Below are positions 46,463-60,310 of a DNA stretch of 64,000 nt, one piece after another. Each line of letters begins with the position of its first letter. Positions within the stretch are counted from its first letter, which is position 1. The DNA lies in the NCBI GenBank assembly GCA_949987565.1, contig OX465113.1, forward strand, positions 10,278,024-10,342,023. Reading direction: 5' to 3'. The notes under the pieces were generated by a model. The model saw only the letters and a program-made list of their open reading frames with translations. It made no database searches and was not told the origin of the DNA. The stretch is from Luidia sarsii (lineage: Eukaryota; Echinodermata; Asteroidea; Paxillosida; Luidiidae). Both the position numbers and the translations under genes were made by a program.

Positions 46463-47599
46463 TGCCTTGTAGTGGCCTCCCATTTTCATTCCACGCACTT
46501 GAAAATGGTTGGGAGACGTATGGAGACGAGAGCCTAATCTTGATCAAGTTGAGAGACCTTGCCTTCTAAAACGCTAAGTAACTACTTGCTAGTCAAGGGT
46601 CTACTTCCGGAATGCATTTGACTTGGATTGGACTATAAACCTGTGTTCCTAGTGTACTGTACTTGTACTAGTACATGATGTACAGTACTCTGTACATTTT
46701 ACTGTACATCCACTTTGTGTTTTGTTTGTCAGAGTAGATATTTTTCCAACAGTTATTGAGTGAATTCTGGAGTACTTTTTTCTATACACTGTCATTAATG
46801 TAATTGATAGTAATGTTTATATTAGACAATTCAAAAATCATTTTATATCTAGTATAGTATACAATTACAAATTTACTTAAGACAAGTTATGTTTTATTTC
46901 ATGAAGTGGAGGATTTGAGTGTTTGACTTGAGATTGAGAACTAACTTCGTCATTGTACCAAAGAGTGAGGTCAAGGGGATGAGCCAATTCACAATTGGGT
47001 TGTGTGTTGGTCAGCCTGTGTGACTCACTTGCACGTAATGTCATTTAAATGGAAAGAGTTCAATATATGTGACTATAACTGGACACCTTGTGCACAGACC
47101 CTATGACTGAGACCTAGCTGAAGTACTTGTAGTCTGTTTTCTGAGAAATTAGAAACTCTTGCAAATCGGCTGCTGGCTTAATCAGCCTGGAATGTACAAA
47201 TCAAGGAAAAAGTCAAAGGGCTTGAGGTTTGTAACTTATATTATAAACCTCCTCTAGGGCGGGATCCTTCTCAAAGCCAGAATGACAAGGACAGAGAGAA
47301 TGGAAAGAAGCAATAAGACACAGATGACAAGATGGGAAAAGAGAAGAGCTGGTAGTGGGCTAGAAAGAGCAGGGAGGAGAGATCTTAGAGAAGGGCAAGC
47401 AGTTGGTTACTTCTTCAACCATAGACTTGAGAGCCAAAGTTCTCGACGAAAAGTAAAGAAAAGGCCCAGTGCAATTGGCAGCAAGATTTACCAGTTCGAA
47501 GTTTGAAATTCAGTTTAGATTTACCAGTTTACAATAGCCCCAATTCATTAAATTCCCTTTTTGTGAGTCCAGTCTGAATGCGGATTTGAACATATCTTA

Positions 47600-47710
47600 A
47601 CACTCAGACAGCATGGCTCATGAGTCATGAGTGCTTTGAGTCGTAGTCTTGACGAGCCCGCCCGCATTTTCTTTAATTTCAGGCAGGCAACAGGGCAAAG
47701 CACTGAGTGT
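47600..47710 (+). repeat. second SINE-like family, diverged copy
   Basis: GGCAGGCAACAGGGCAAAGC and ACTGAGTGTACAG match the body of the piece at 34,690-34,820. The tRNA-like head is barely visible. Confidence 0.45.
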
Positions 47711-49751
47711 ACAGTGTTAGTTACTCATCTGGGAAAGGGCCAAGAGTCTCATTTCATTGAATTTCAATGAAGGTGTTGTTCGGCACCCCCGCGGTCTCCA
47801 GAGGCATTTCGGCCTGGATTGATCAGCATGGCCCATTTGAAACGCTGTGCCATTCTATACCACAATGCTCTGCTACCCACATAAAACCCTTACACACTTG
47901 ATGGAATCAAAGTGCTTTCATGGGTCGTTACACGTCCCCCTACCCTCCTTCAGCCCCCTACCCTCGGACCCTCATTAGGAGAGCATTAGGGACCCCCCCC
48001 CCCTTTCCCTCATACCCCAGACAAATTGAACAGGCCGGCAATTTGCATGATCTGCTTAGGAGTGCCGGCAGACAGTAATTCCCCCCCCCCCCAAAAAAAA
48101 GTTCCCATTTCCCACCCGGCGCGGTCAATGAAGAGACGACACCGAGTGCAATCACTGCAATGCATGTTGCATGATGCGGTGTTCTTAGTCTGATTAAATT
48201 GGGAACCGAAGGCGTGACCAATAACGACGTTTAACTTTGCCTTCTCACGGTGCACTCCCAAGTGCACAGAGGGTTGTTACTGCTCTCCGATTTGAGAGCT
48301 GACTGGGTCATCGGACTTCTGTTTTCACTGGGCTGCTGGTTGTTCAACTGGCCCTGCATTAATGTGAGCGGGTTGCTTGCTAGTCGTTCTGGTTTTAGTT
48401 CTAGAGATTTAGACCAAATTACATGCAGACCGATGGCAGAATTTGCCAAGAATGTGCTCACGTAAATGAATAGAGGCTTGATTCAGATGGAGAGAATTGC
48501 TTCGTGGTTATGCTGACGTTTATCTCAATGTTGCTGATGCTTAGAATGTTTTTTGAACACTGTATTTCTTTTTCAACAGGCCAGCTGGGATTTTTAAGCA
48601 ACTACTTGCCTAGTGGCCTGTGGCCATAAATGGTAGTTCAGATTGGCTCGGGCCAATTGAAGGCCAGACCTCAACTGGCCCGGCTGGCCAGTTAAAAAAG
48701 AAAAGAAAAAAAGAAGGAACCACAGAATTGACAAATAACCCACCGCAAAATGCAGGCCACTTGAACAAAATTTGAACTTTTAAAGGCCGTTTTAGAATTC
48801 AAAGCTTGATGGCCCCGCTGAGCTGGCCAGTTTAACTAAGGGAAATGGTTCAGAAGTGATTTCAGGATATTCATGGTGGAGGGAACAAGTCTATCTTGGT
48901 TTGAATACTTTCTGGTACCATGACTGAAACATTGTGAGTACTGTGTTTCTGAGGAAGAGCTACTCTCTTTACTCAGACCGCAGATACTCGAACAGCTCCA
49001 GGCCTCTGAACATTGCCCAACTTTTCACAGTGTGTTGGTCTCCCTGTCCTCTCTTCCTCTCTCACTGTGTGAAACCTCAAGTCAACCATGACTCCCCGAG
49101 TTCCCCAGGACGAGTGGAATTTGGCGGGGCGGCCCTTCTGATAAAAGAAAAAAAGAGGCACCCCCACGGTGGGTCCCCCGCCCGGCGCGACCCTGCACCA
49201 AGGTTGACGCAAGAAATTGAGCGGACGTTTATAACTGAATAATGTATTGTGGCCGGGGCATTATTTCATTGGGCTTGTTATTGACGAAATGTTGGCTCCC
49301 TGCTGCTGTCTTCCCACAAAACCCATCCCTCGGTCTCTGCTCCCCCCCCCCCTCCCCCTCCTCTCCTCTGCACATTTCCCTCGCCACGAGGTGTCGAGAG
49401 TTTGCGGCAGGGAAGACTAACTGGGAGGGTTGAGAAAGCGTGCCAAGTTGAGCGTGCTCTTGTTGACAAAATGATCTTTTGTAGCAGAACTGGGCCGGGC
49501 GGGGACCACAAAAGGCCTTCATCCTTGGTCGTTGGCAGGGGGAGGGGAAGGGGAAGAAATTGTTGCCCGCAATTGATACTTTTACAGCTGACATTTCTCA
49601 AAAACAAAAGGGACCAGTTGAGTTGACCTGGGAATGGATTGATACACCAGGCCCCGTTGAATCCTTGAAGGTATGTAGTTTCATTCAGTTGCAATGAATG
49701 GAATACATGTACAATGCATACAATATTATGCTTGCATAATTTTTGGTAACT

Positions 49752-49776
49752 AAAAAAAAAAAAAAAAAAAAAAAAA
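49752..49776 (+). repeat. poly(A) tract, 25 bp
   Basis: Uninterrupted A-run. A similar run occurs at about 50,005-50,023. They could be retroposon tails but no body was recognised beside them. Confidence 0.8.
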
Positions 49777-50814
49777 CTAGTTAGAAACTTCAGACTGCAT
49801 GCTTCAAACTATGGGGGATCCGGCGAGTGGCTTCGAAATTCTAAAGCCTCGCCCCGGAGATGTGATCATGTGAGTAGGAGAGCGGACGGAGCGATGTTTG
49901 TCGTGAAATAACACACCTGCGAAATGTGCCTGGCCGAGACATCCAAGGCATTGGAACAAGTAGCGCGAAGGCCCTCATTTACGGTCTTGTCGCCGGCACA
50001 AATTAAAAAAAAAAAAAAAAAAAATTGGGACTGCGTTGTGTCCAGGAGCTCCATTTCTTGATGATTCAGGACACTCAGCTCCTTGGTGCCCCGGGGCGCT
50101 CCGGCAAAGACTTAAAACACAGAATTTGATATACCGGACCACAGACGAAGTGTGCAGGACTCGGTGAAGTGTACCCACACTTGTTTTGTATGTGGGCTGT
50201 AGCGGTTCATGTACACCGTACTGTACGGATAATGGCTGACTCACTAACCAAACGATGAACTATGAATATCTTCGCCCTAAGCTCGAACTCCCCTCGGCCC
50301 GTTCTTTGCGATGTATCTAGGTTGGGGTGGAGGGGTTTTTTTTTGGAGCAAGGATTAGGACTGAATGCATTCAATACGCCGTGTCCCGTTCGGGCCGTGT
50401 CTTTGTAAAATGCCCAGTAAACAGTCAATGGGAGGATGGGGGGGAGGGAGGGTGGCAGATATTGAAAGGCACTCTTCAGTCAGCCCCCTGGCTAGAACGG
50501 TGTGTGCGTCTTATATGTACAGGGGTGTACATTGTACATGGACGCATATTCAGGTCTAAGTTTGTATTGCAAAAATGCTCATCGATGTACTCAAGTGTAT
50601 TTGCATTATGTAAGGCCTACATGTTATTGTATATGTACTGTAGTAGGCCTTAGATGTATACTGTATTTGATTGTTTACCAGTTACATGTACTGTACCACT
50701 ACCAGTTGTATGTATTGAAGCACAAATACTATAAAATATCTAGGTCTCTAGATATTTTGGATCAATTCATGCAAACTTCATTAGGAAGAGCTGTTGTCTT
50801 TGCTGTCATTCATC

Positions 50815-50965
50815 GTCTTCTTCCTCTTCATCCTTCTCCTTCTCCTCCTCCACCTCCACCTCCACCTCTTCCACTTCCTCCTCCACCTCCATTTCCACCT
50901 CCTCCATTGGCTCTTCCTCCTCCTCCTCCTCCTCCTCCTCCTCCTCCTCCTCCTTCCCCATCCTT
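50815..50965 (+). repeat. CTC/CTT trinucleotide array
   Basis: CTTCCTCTTCATCCTTCTCC then pure (CTC)n near 50,918-50,952. The Pro- or Leu-rich frames over it follow from the triplet repeat. Confidence 0.93.
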
Positions 50966-51504
50966 TACCATTTTACCAAACTGACTACCTTACAATACAT
51001 GTACATCCAGTTGGGTTGAAACTTTGCATTGATTCTACTTTCTATATTATCAATCAATTCTCAATGAAAGAAGGGTGAAAACCCAGTTGAGATCTGTGGT
51101 CCTGTAATGGAGCTCATAAAACTGCCGAAACAAATTCAGCGTCATACTTCAACCACTTTATATGATGATGTACATGTATGTTTGAAGGGTCTAGTAATAG
51201 TGCCAGCGTACACCGTACAGTATGTCAATCAGTTCTAATTCTTTCCACAATTCTTTCTATTCTGTAACTGTTAGGGCCTCTTTTCCCTTTCCCTCGGACA
51301 AGGGGCTGATGCCAGGAGCCTGTTGAGCGTTGTCTTTATTCTCGGCCAGGCGAGCAGAAAGTTGTCCCCCCCCCTGTTTTCATGGCCCAGAAGCCATGAA
51401 TACTGACGCTCTTCCGCTGCATTAGTCAGCAGGCATGCGATGGCTATTGTGCCATTGTCATTGCCATCCTGGTTTGTCTGGAGCTCAGATTTATCTGATA
51501 TGCA

Positions 51505-51735
51505 GTTATGGCTCTCTCTCCCCCTCACTCTCTCTATCTCTCTTTCTCTCTACCCTCTCTCCTCTCTCTCCCTCTCTACCCCTCTGTCAGTCTCCCTCTC
51601 TACACCTCTGTCTGTCTCCCTCTCCCTGTCTCCTTCTGTCTGTCTCTATCTCTCTATCCCCTCTCTCTTTCTCCCTCTCTCTCCCTCTGTCTGCCTGTCT
51701 CTGTCTCTATGTCTCTGTCTGTCTGTCTCTCTTTC

Positions 51736-51768
<33 letters not shown>

Positions 51769-51816
51769 GTCTCTCTCTCTCTCTCTCCAGTCTGTCTCTA
51801 TCTCTCATTTTCTCTC

Positions 51817-51852
<36 letters not shown>

Positions 51853-51950
51853 GTCTGTCTCTATCTCTCATTTTCTCTCTCACTCTCTCTCTCTCTCACT
51901 CTCTCTCTCTCTCTCTCTCTCCCCAGTCTGTCTCTAATCTCTATCTCTCA

Positions 51951-52001
<51 letters not shown>

Positions 52002-52190
52002 GTCTGTCTCTATCTCTCATTTTCTCTCTCACTCTCTCTCTCTCTGTCTCTCACTCTCTCTCTCTCACTCTCTGTCTCTCACTCTCTCTCTCTCTCACTC
52101 TCTGTCTCTCACTCTCTCTCTCTCTCCAGTCTGTCTCTATCTCACATTTTCTCTCCCACTCTCTCTCACTCTCACTCTCTCTCTCTCTTC
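51505..52190 (+). repeat. CT polypyrimidine array with ~70-bp higher-order unit
   Basis: (CT)n with four or five recurrences of CCAGTCTGTCTCTATCTCTC followed by ATTTTCTCTCTCACTC. Open frames up to 301 codons are artefacts. Confidence 0.95.
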
Positions 52191-53871
52191 GCTGGTGGGC
52201 TGAAGTCACAGCCTGATTCACACACATACACACTACATTGTGTACCTCCAACATTACTTCCAAATGAGACCAATGTCACCAGTTTCTGTTTCCCTGTTTC
52301 TCCGGTGCCTTTTCCAAAAACCCCAGCTAATGTACCGTAAGGCTCTGGCATTTGGCGCTGTGCCCATTTCTTTCATCCATTTCAGAGATTTCACGGTTCT
52401 CAGCACTGCTTGTGTAACTTTGGGCATCTCGTACCCTTGTTGGCAAGGCCGAAAAGCCAAGTGAATTTACAGCTGGTGGGCTGTCTGTCACTGGGAGACC
52501 CGCAGCCTATAACCAAATCAACTTGGCTGACGCAATTGTGAAGTCTATCCAAACTGTCCCTGCCCAAACTGTACATACAAGGGCAGAAATCAATCCAAAC
52601 TCTTTGTTTCGTCCCCCCCCCCCCCCAGATAGTTTGCCTTGTTGGGGCCAATCAGGGAGAACTGGAATATCTACTATGCGATCTGATCAAATAATTGAAT
52701 GTAGAACAACAGCACTTGGCTACAATCATGCATTGTACATGTAGCCTTGCAGGAACAGCATACTTTTGTATAGTAGTTGTACATACACGCACATGTTGAT
52801 TCAATAACAAAATAGGCCTACTGAACTGTTGTAAATGTCAGTTAACAGGGCCTGACTTTTTTTTTTAACCAGAGCAGGATTATTCTCAAAGGAGTTTTCT
52901 CTACCTTTGAAAGTTTGAGAAAGCCTGCTACTGCTAGGATCCACATTTCAGTCCTTCTACTAGTTCTAGATTGTTGAGAATGAGATGTGCATTGTCTTCC
53001 CAGACATAAGTGAGCAGTTCTTAACAGTTATGTATCACTCAGTGAAACTTACTGATTGAAAAACAAAATTCCAAAGATGTCTGATCTGGAGTCTGGAATT
53101 CATTCTGCAAAAAGTCCCCATTGTCTTGGTAAAATGTCTTATTATTTCATCCCCCCCCCAAAAAAAAACCCAGTATTCCAGTTTGGACAGTACATTACAC
53201 AATACACACCAAGACTCCCGGAAAAGAGAGAGCAAGAGAGAGATTCACTCTAAATGGACTGTTTTTCCTTTCAGCTTTTGAGAAAGGTCCTGCTAAGATT
53301 GAAACTTCAGCCCCTCAAAATTTGTTGTGACTTTCCCTTGAAGAAATTCAATCATGATGTTGGATAGCCCTGTGACCGCTGACAGATTGTGTACTGAACA
53401 CAAGTTTGCATTCATGTACAGTACATGTACAGTGTACAGTACAGTACTGTACATGTACACGTACATTGTGTACATGTGTTGGTACACGTGTATTGTATAT
53501 GGTGCAATGTATGCACACTGCACAGGACTAACGGTATTCAGTTAGTACAGTAAGGTACCACACTGCAAGTGTCCTGCACAACAATTTACATGTAGTCTGG
53601 TTGTTAATTACATTGTACATCCAAGGAGGGTACATCTGACTGAGGCCTGTAGGCTGTAGGTTAGGAGGGGGGGGGGAGAATCAATGAAAGACAATTACTG
53701 ACTGTAGGGGGGAGGCCTTAATTCCCTCCTCTGTTAATTGATGGGGAGAGGACAATGAGGGACTCCAGGCTCCAATCAGAGAGATTCTTCCAAGGTCAGC
53801 CCAGGCAGTAAGCAAGAGATCTTGGATTTCTTTTGTCTGTATACCACATGGTGGACAGTATGCTCAGAAGG

Positions 53872-53927
53872 AAGGAGAGACTGAGAGGGAGAAAGAGAGA
53901 GAGAGAGAGTGAAAGAGAGAGAGAGAC

Positions 53928-53962
<35 letters not shown>

Positions 53963-54123
53963 GACAGAGAGACAGACAGACAGACAGAGACAGACAGACA
54001 GAGACAGACAGACAGAGAGAGACATACACAGAGAGACAGACAGAGAGAGATGGAGAGAGAGAAAGGTGGAGAGAGAGGGAGGGAGTGAGACAGAGGGAAG
54101 TAGAGAGGGAGGGAGAGAGGGAC
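53872..54123 (+). repeat. GA / GACA polypurine array
   Basis: GAGAGA and GACAGACAGACA repeats. Opposite strand polarity to the CT arrays at 51.5 and 55 kb. Confidence 0.95.
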
Positions 54124-54126
54124 AGA

Positions 54127-54164
54127 CCAAGGAGGTATATTAGGCTCGCCTAATACCTCCTTGG
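54127..54164. repeat. small hairpin at the edge of the GA array
   Basis: CCAAGGAGGTATATTAGGC is followed at once by GCCTAATACCTCCTTGG, complementary except for a 2-bp TA difference. It could be cruciform-prone. Confidence 0.8.
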
Positions 54165-55059
54165 ATTGGACAGACTGACACTGACAGACAGACAGAGGAA
54201 ATCTTAGCTATTCAGAAATGGGGGTTGGTTGGGGCATGGAGGAATGGTTGGGGTCAGGTCTTGGTCTTGGACACCAATCAGGAGTGCCTGCCCTGGAGTT
54301 GACCTCTCTTGACAAGTCACACAATGGTCTCCCACAAGGGTTATCTTGGCCCTCCACTTCAACTTCTTGAGGGTTGGGGGAGGGGGTTGGGGGAGGGAGG
54401 AGAGAGGTGTCTTTAGGCTTATCAAAACTTCCTGGGGACAGAGGCCAGCATAGCTGAGGTCTGAATCAGATGGTATACATGTAGGTATATGAATCAGGAG
54501 TGTACCAATCTTTCTTGAAAATCTCATGGCACAGATTGAAAAAAAAATGTGTGCTCATGCACGCCCAAGATGCTGTGTACAAAATGTATGGTTGAGTGTA
54601 CTGTACATGTACACACATGTACACACTACACAATGCTTATGGAGTGTGTTCACAAACTTTACATTCATGAGCTTTTGTTGAAAAAAGGGTGATCATTTGT
54701 GAGTCAAGCTCCAGCAAAGAGATGCTGGTTTAAATATGTGTGTACAATGTACAATGTACGTGTGCATGTACTTCACAAAGCGTGTTCAGATTACATTTAC
54801 ATGTACATAATGTTCATGTACATGTGTAGCTGTCTCCAGACTGACTCAGTGTGTTCACACTACATGTACATGTACATGTGCATGTACATGTACAGTATGT
54901 ACGTACATGTACAGTATGTACATGTACACATGTACAGTACATTGTACACATAAGTACAGTACATGTACAGTGTATGTAGAACCAACTTAACCCACACAGT
55001 GTGTTAGTGTTCATTTAATCAGACAAGTTGTGTGCAGATGGGCTTCTGACTGAACTCTC

Positions 55060-55168
55060 TCTCTCCCTCTCTCTCTCTCCCTCTCTCTCTCTCCCTCTCT
55101 CTCCCTCTCTCTCTCTCCATCTCCCTCTCTCTCCCTCTCTCTCTCCATCTCTCTCTCCCTCCATCTCT

Positions 55169-55207
<39 letters not shown>

Positions 55208-55372
55208 TCCCTCTCTCTCTCTCTCTCTCCATCTCTCTCCCTCTCTCTCTCTCTCTCTCCCTCTCTCTCTCTCCATCTCTCTCTCTCTCACTTTCTCTCT
55301 CTCTCTCCCTCCATCTCTCTCTCCATCTCTCTCTCTCTCTCTCACTTTCTCCCTCTCTCTCCCTCTCTCTCT

Positions 55373-55413
<41 letters not shown>

Positions 55414-55420
55414 CATCTCT

Positions 55421-55469
<49 letters not shown>

Positions 55470-55569
55470 TCCCTCTCTCTCCCTCTCTCTCCATCTCTCT
55501 CCCTCTCTCTCTCTCTCCATCTCTCTCTCTCTCTCACTTTCTCTCTCTCTCTCACTCAGTCTCCCTCCA

Positions 55570-55634
<65 letters not shown>
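55060..55634 (+). repeat. CT / CTCCAT polypyrimidine array
   Basis: CTCTCTCCATCTCTCTCCCT repeats ending in a pure (CT)n run at about 55,575-55,634. Frames of up to 204 codons on either strand are artefacts. Confidence 0.95.
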
Positions 55635-55638
<4 letters not shown>

Positions 55639-55916
55639 ATAAATGTATGTAAATGAACTCCAATTATTTGCCAATATGCATTGATTTATACACAGGTGTC
55701 GGCGCACATGTTTTATGCATGGCTGCCTTAATACCGGATTAAACTTGTTGAGGCAGAACACACTAAGTTCAGTTATTAACAGGCAATCCACACGCTAAGT
55801 GCACGGAGCCATGCAAAAGGTTCACTGAACACCATGTATCGGTACATGTATCTTCGTGAAAGTACACATGCATTGCATCTGCATGGTATGAGTGTCTAAC
55901 CTGCAGTTGATATCAC

Positions 55917-56050
55917 CAAACCCATTGTAACTTACGATCAATCGCAAGACAATGAGCACTGCACAGAAAACATACGGTGTGTCACAACTTTAAGATGGGT
56001 TATTCATCGTAAGCTGGGTTACGACGCATCGTAAGGCTTTGTGAAATCGA
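55917..56050 (-). repeat. family F dispersed repeat
   Basis: TTGTAACTTACGATCAAT, CATCGTAAGCTGGGTTACGA and CGCATCGTAAGGCTTTGTGA correspond, reversed, to the copy at 62,797-62,945. Confidence 0.75.
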
Positions 56051-56074
56051 CTTCTGGTCTTGCATTTAGGTTTC

Positions 56075-56536
56075 GTTTTCACTGTCCGAATAATTGTGAT
56101 TTTAATCGCGATTCAAAAATCGTGTTTAACTGCCCACGTTCACACAGGCCAAAAACTTGCGATGCAAAAAATCGCGAGCCGATTGTGGTGAGCAGTTGTG
56201 GTCAAATGGTGGGTGTGTCCTTGAGGGTGGCCCATGCAGGGAGACATGCTTTTATGAACAAGCACGGCACTTCCTGTAAGTCAGCGGCGCATTGTGGGAT
56301 TTTAAAAAAGGTCTGTTTTTTCAGCAGAGCCATCCCATGTGAACTACAACCTACATGGCAAAGAAATGTGATTATTTAGAGACGATTCACTTATACTAGT
56401 GAAGTGCGAATCACAATTGAAATCCCACTAATAATTACGTTTATTTTGTCCACACACAAAAAAGGGTGTGGAGTTTGAATCACGATCCAAATTTGATCCA
56501 AATAATCCCCTTATTTTTTAGACCTGTAGTGAAAAC
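56075..56536. mobile_element. family E element with short inverted ends
   Basis: Ends GTTTTCACTG and CAGTGAAAAC-type sequence (GTAGTGAAAAC). Internal GAATCACGATCCAAATTTGA and AATTGTGATTTTAATCGCGA form opposed arms. A partial copy is at 29,795-29,920. The 112-codon frame 56,041-56,379 is inside it and has no recognisable product. Confidence 0.55.
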
Positions 56537-57315
56537 GTCATTACAGACCTGTGACCTATAGGCCTACATACACTGTACATGTACAGTACATGTGTGTACA
56601 TGTGTACTGTAGCTCAGTAACAAGGTGGTCACTGGAGTGGTCAGGGTTAATTAAAGTAGTCCATCTGATATGCAAGGCCTTTTAATCTGATCCCAGCCCC
56701 ACTCAAATGCAATTAGCTCAGGCTTGTGCAGCATACTGAATTTCCCCTTGAGAGTCTTTCACAATCAATTGTAGCCCCCCCCCCCCCCCAAAAAAAAAAA
56801 AAAAAAATGATGTGAGGGCCTTGTGTTTTTGTAACTGCATACATGAACATGAAGTCCACATAGAGTAGCAGGAACGCAGGATTCTTTCTCAAATGTTCCA
56901 GCTAACTACAGTTTTAGTATTAAATTGAAATATTAGGATATTTGAGAATTGCATTCTAGTCATTGAAGTCAGCAAGAACAATGTACAGTAGTTTGCAATT
57001 TGTTTGGATTACTTAAAAATCTTCAGTATGGAAGTAAATCGTTCTTTTATCAATTAGTACCGGGTACACGTATAGTCGTATACAGTGGATGAACATACAT
57101 GTTCATGTACAATGTCTGTATCTTAAACCAGAGTGTGAGTTGTGTTTTACATGCACTTGTAAAAAAAAACCCAGTCATTTCAGGCACTCTATATATATAC
57201 TAGTCTATAGTACTTGTGCATGTAAATGTACATTACCAGTGGCAATCAAAGAGAAGGCCAAGTATTCTCTGAAAAACTTGTATGCTTTTCTTTGCTTATT
57301 TTTTTAAGGGCCAAA

Positions 57316-57410
57316 GAAGATTTGACTTGAACCCGGTACATCTGGGTTTGCATTATGTACTAGCCCTCTTATACGTACAACGGTACATGTACCGTCATAA
57401 GTATTCAGCC
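57316..57410 (-). repeat. tRNA-derived SINE fragment
   Basis: TTGACTTGAACCCGGTACAT and CTGGGTTTGCATTATGTACT match the B-box and anticodon-like regions of the SINE at 35,118-35,230, in the same orientation, with an ACATGT insertion. Confidence 0.55.
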
Positions 57411-58027
57411 CTTTCTTCAGTCTTTGTTATCTTGTCAAGAGCATTGCCTGGCAAATGATCCAGTCCTCTCCCGTGCGTCTCCTAAATCCTTGCCTCAGTA
57501 GAGAGCTAGTTATTGAACGTCTCGAGGGATGGGCGGAGGGAGCATACAATTCCAAGGCCAAAGATTATCTGATTTTTTCAAAGTCTTAATTTTTCCCCAC
57601 AAATTCTGTCGCAACCGAAATGATCCAGTCCTGAACTACGTACCCGCGCGTCTTCTCGCGCGCTAATGTTGCAGTGAAGCTGCGGAGATGATCGGAAACG
57701 AAGTGGAAGTAAGAAAATCCAGGATGATACAAACAATATTCTTTAAAAGAAAAGCTGAGCCTGCCCAACCATGAAGGCCCTAGACTGCTAGAGTTGGGAA
57801 CTCCGAACTAGGGATCGATCACGAGTAAGATTAGTTCCATCAGCAGAATAGAGTGATGCAGAATTATCCCGGATGGCTTACTCAATGAAATAACTTCATC
57901 ATGCATGTTGCATATTGTACCAAAAGATAGGCAATACTAGACTTCAAAGTGTCTTTGAGAAAGATCCTGCACGGCAGTGTTTCCCCTGGTATGATGTGAG
58001 TCTAATTGTAATGGGGTAAAGTTCTGA

Positions 58028-58780
58028 TAATTTGCTCAGTAGACGAGTTTTAGTATATTGTCAATATGCTGCAGTATGTTCCACGAGTCACAGGTTGGAT
58101 AGGGAATGAGTCTAAAGAACGCGAATACCTGTATGTACAGTAACATGTACCGTACATGTACATGTACACTGTAGACAGATCTACAGAAATTTACTGTAGT
58201 TTGCAAGTTTGGTACATGATCAGTTTATGTCCCTTGTACATATACCGGTACATATGCATGTACATTATATGCACATGCACATGTATGACGTACATGTACA
58301 TGTACAGTGTACCGGTACATGCACATGCACAACGTACATGTACTTGCATGTGCTTTAATACCGGTATGCACATGAACAGTGCATGGACCAGTAACCAGAG
58401 ACATGTCCTGGGATTCCTTGCCCAAACATGCATTTCAATAACCCATACACGTACATGTATGTACAGTATGTGTGCTGGCTTAGTGCACTTGCACATGGTA
58501 GTTACATGTACATGACATGGACATGCACATGTATAATGAAGGAATGAAGATTGCAGTTACTTGTAGATCCCTTCCTTGTTCCATCCACAGTGAAACTTCT
58601 GTCCAGTCTCGGGCTCCCGAGTGGCATCCGATAATTTGCTCAAGAGACGAGTTTGGTGTATTGTGGACATGCTACAACACACATGTACAGTACATGGGCC
58701 TACCGTACATGTACATCTAATCTATAGTGTAGCTTGATGGTCCATGGCTCACAAATTTGACAGGGAATGAGTCAAAGGCA
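58028..58780 (+). repeat. pair of related segments (direct repeat)
   Basis: GATAATTTGCTCAGTAGACG...GTATATTGTCAATATGCT and GACAGGGAATGAGTC-type ends occur at about 58,028-58,115 and again at 58,629-58,780 (GATAATTTGCTCAAGAGACG...GTATTGTGGACATGCT). The second copy is expanded by ACATGT sequence. Confidence 0.7.
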
Positions 58781-59084
58781 CTGTGGTACTACTGGTAGAG
58801 TCTTGTCATTGAACGTACACATGGAACCAGGATGCAAATCCTGAACACAGTGCATGCTTTGCACATGCTCAGGTGCTGTTGCTTTTGTGTACATTTCTAT
58901 CTAGCATGATTTTGACCCCCTGAGCTGAGGTGGCAAGTCTTGGAGACAATGGCCCGTCCAAGTAGTGGTGTGGGGGGGGGGGGGGCTGGGCCACCCTTGT
59001 CTGTCACAGTTTGACAGGCAAGGGGGAAGCCCTTGTATTGCTCACTTCATGACCGCGTAAAGTCAAACAAGATAAGAAGATCTC

Positions 59085-59145
59085 AAAGGTTAGAGGGCCT
59101 GACCTGATGTTTCGATCCTAGCAGTAGCAGGACCTTTCTCAAAGG
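59085..59145 (+). repeat. family A repeat fragment
   Basis: ATCTCAAAGGTTAGAGGGCC, TGATGTTTCGATCCTAGCAG and AGGACCTTTCTCAAAGGCA, the left arm with two small internal duplications (CTGA and GTAGCA). Confidence 0.8.
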
Positions 59146-59261
59146 CACAGATATGAGATAACAAAATGGCATAGTCTAGTGGTTGTTGATTTAAGTGTAT
59201 CATATGGAACGCTGTCAGTGCTCTGTTCTGCATTCTGCATTTCATCAAAACATAATTTTAA

Positions 59262-59632
59262 AGCCCCTGCACATCATTGGTAAGATCGAAAAACAGAAAT
59301 ATTCACAAATTTACATGAAACTTATACAGTTTGAAGATGGTTATAGTAGAATAGAAACCTCTCACTGAAATATTTCTGCCTAAAAGGTTGTATAGTGGGA
59401 GAAATGAGTAAAAGAAATCGTTTACGTCTCACCGAGATCTAAACTATTTTTCGGAACAGTACGGCGTTGAAAACTGCATTTTCGCGAAATAAATGAAGCA
59501 GTTTTCACGATTTTCTCCAGACTCGGTTGGCGGATTGAGCTGAAATTTTCACAGGTGTGCTATGTCATGCATGTTGGATCAGAGAACGTATGGATGCTAT
59601 TCTTTGACCTCGACCAATGTTGTGTAGGGGCT
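59262..59632 (+). mobile_element. TTAA-flanked MITE, copy 4
   Basis: 371 bp flanked by TTAA (59,258-59,261 and 59,633-59,636). Ends AGCCCCTGCACATC and GTTGTGTAGGGGCT. Same interior as copies 1-3. No transposase frame. Confidence 0.88.
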
Positions 59633-60310
59633 TTAAGGAAATGTCGAACAACATAACCGTAAAACAAAACGACACAATCAAATGATGAAAGCACACAATG
59701 ATAAGACAAAACAGCACGTAAGCACATAATCATAAGATATTAAAAACAATGCAAGGGAATGCTGAACAGACATAATGGGATGTCAATTGCATGATAAGGG
59801 TGAGACAGAATGACAAATTATAACGAAAGAACGAGTCCATCCAATTGAACTGTCGGTCAACAAATAAAATGACAGAATGCAGCGTGGTCAGTTACAGACC
59901 TTCTGTCAGTCACTCACAAGGGTGAGCCCACTACATGTATCTCTCCTTCCTTGACACCTACGTAGCCTAGAAGTGCATGCATGCATGGATATGTGTCTGA
60001 CTGATCTGCCCTAAGCCCACCAGTGCACATTGCTGGCATACCACAACCAAGGCGAAAAAATATGACACGGAATGATTGATAGGGTTGGAACAAGAAACCT
60101 CAGCAGCATGATTGTAAAGCTTGCACATAAGCCCCCGAGGCTTTTTTTTTTTTTTTTTTTGTGCCTCGCTGCGCAAATTAATTACTAAGAGGCATCAGGA
60201 GGTACCCCGGGATGCGTGTAATAGCAGCTCTTACCGTGGACAGTGACAAAGGTGTTCTGTGGGGGCCCCGATGCTCGGGTCATTTGTTAACCTCGATGTA
60301 ACAACTCTTA

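Noticed and set aside
51435..52340. 301-codon frame
   Set aside because: CT array; the short unique ends have no recognisable family.
55011..55642. Frames of 169-204 codons on both strands
   Set aside because: CT/GA array artefacts.
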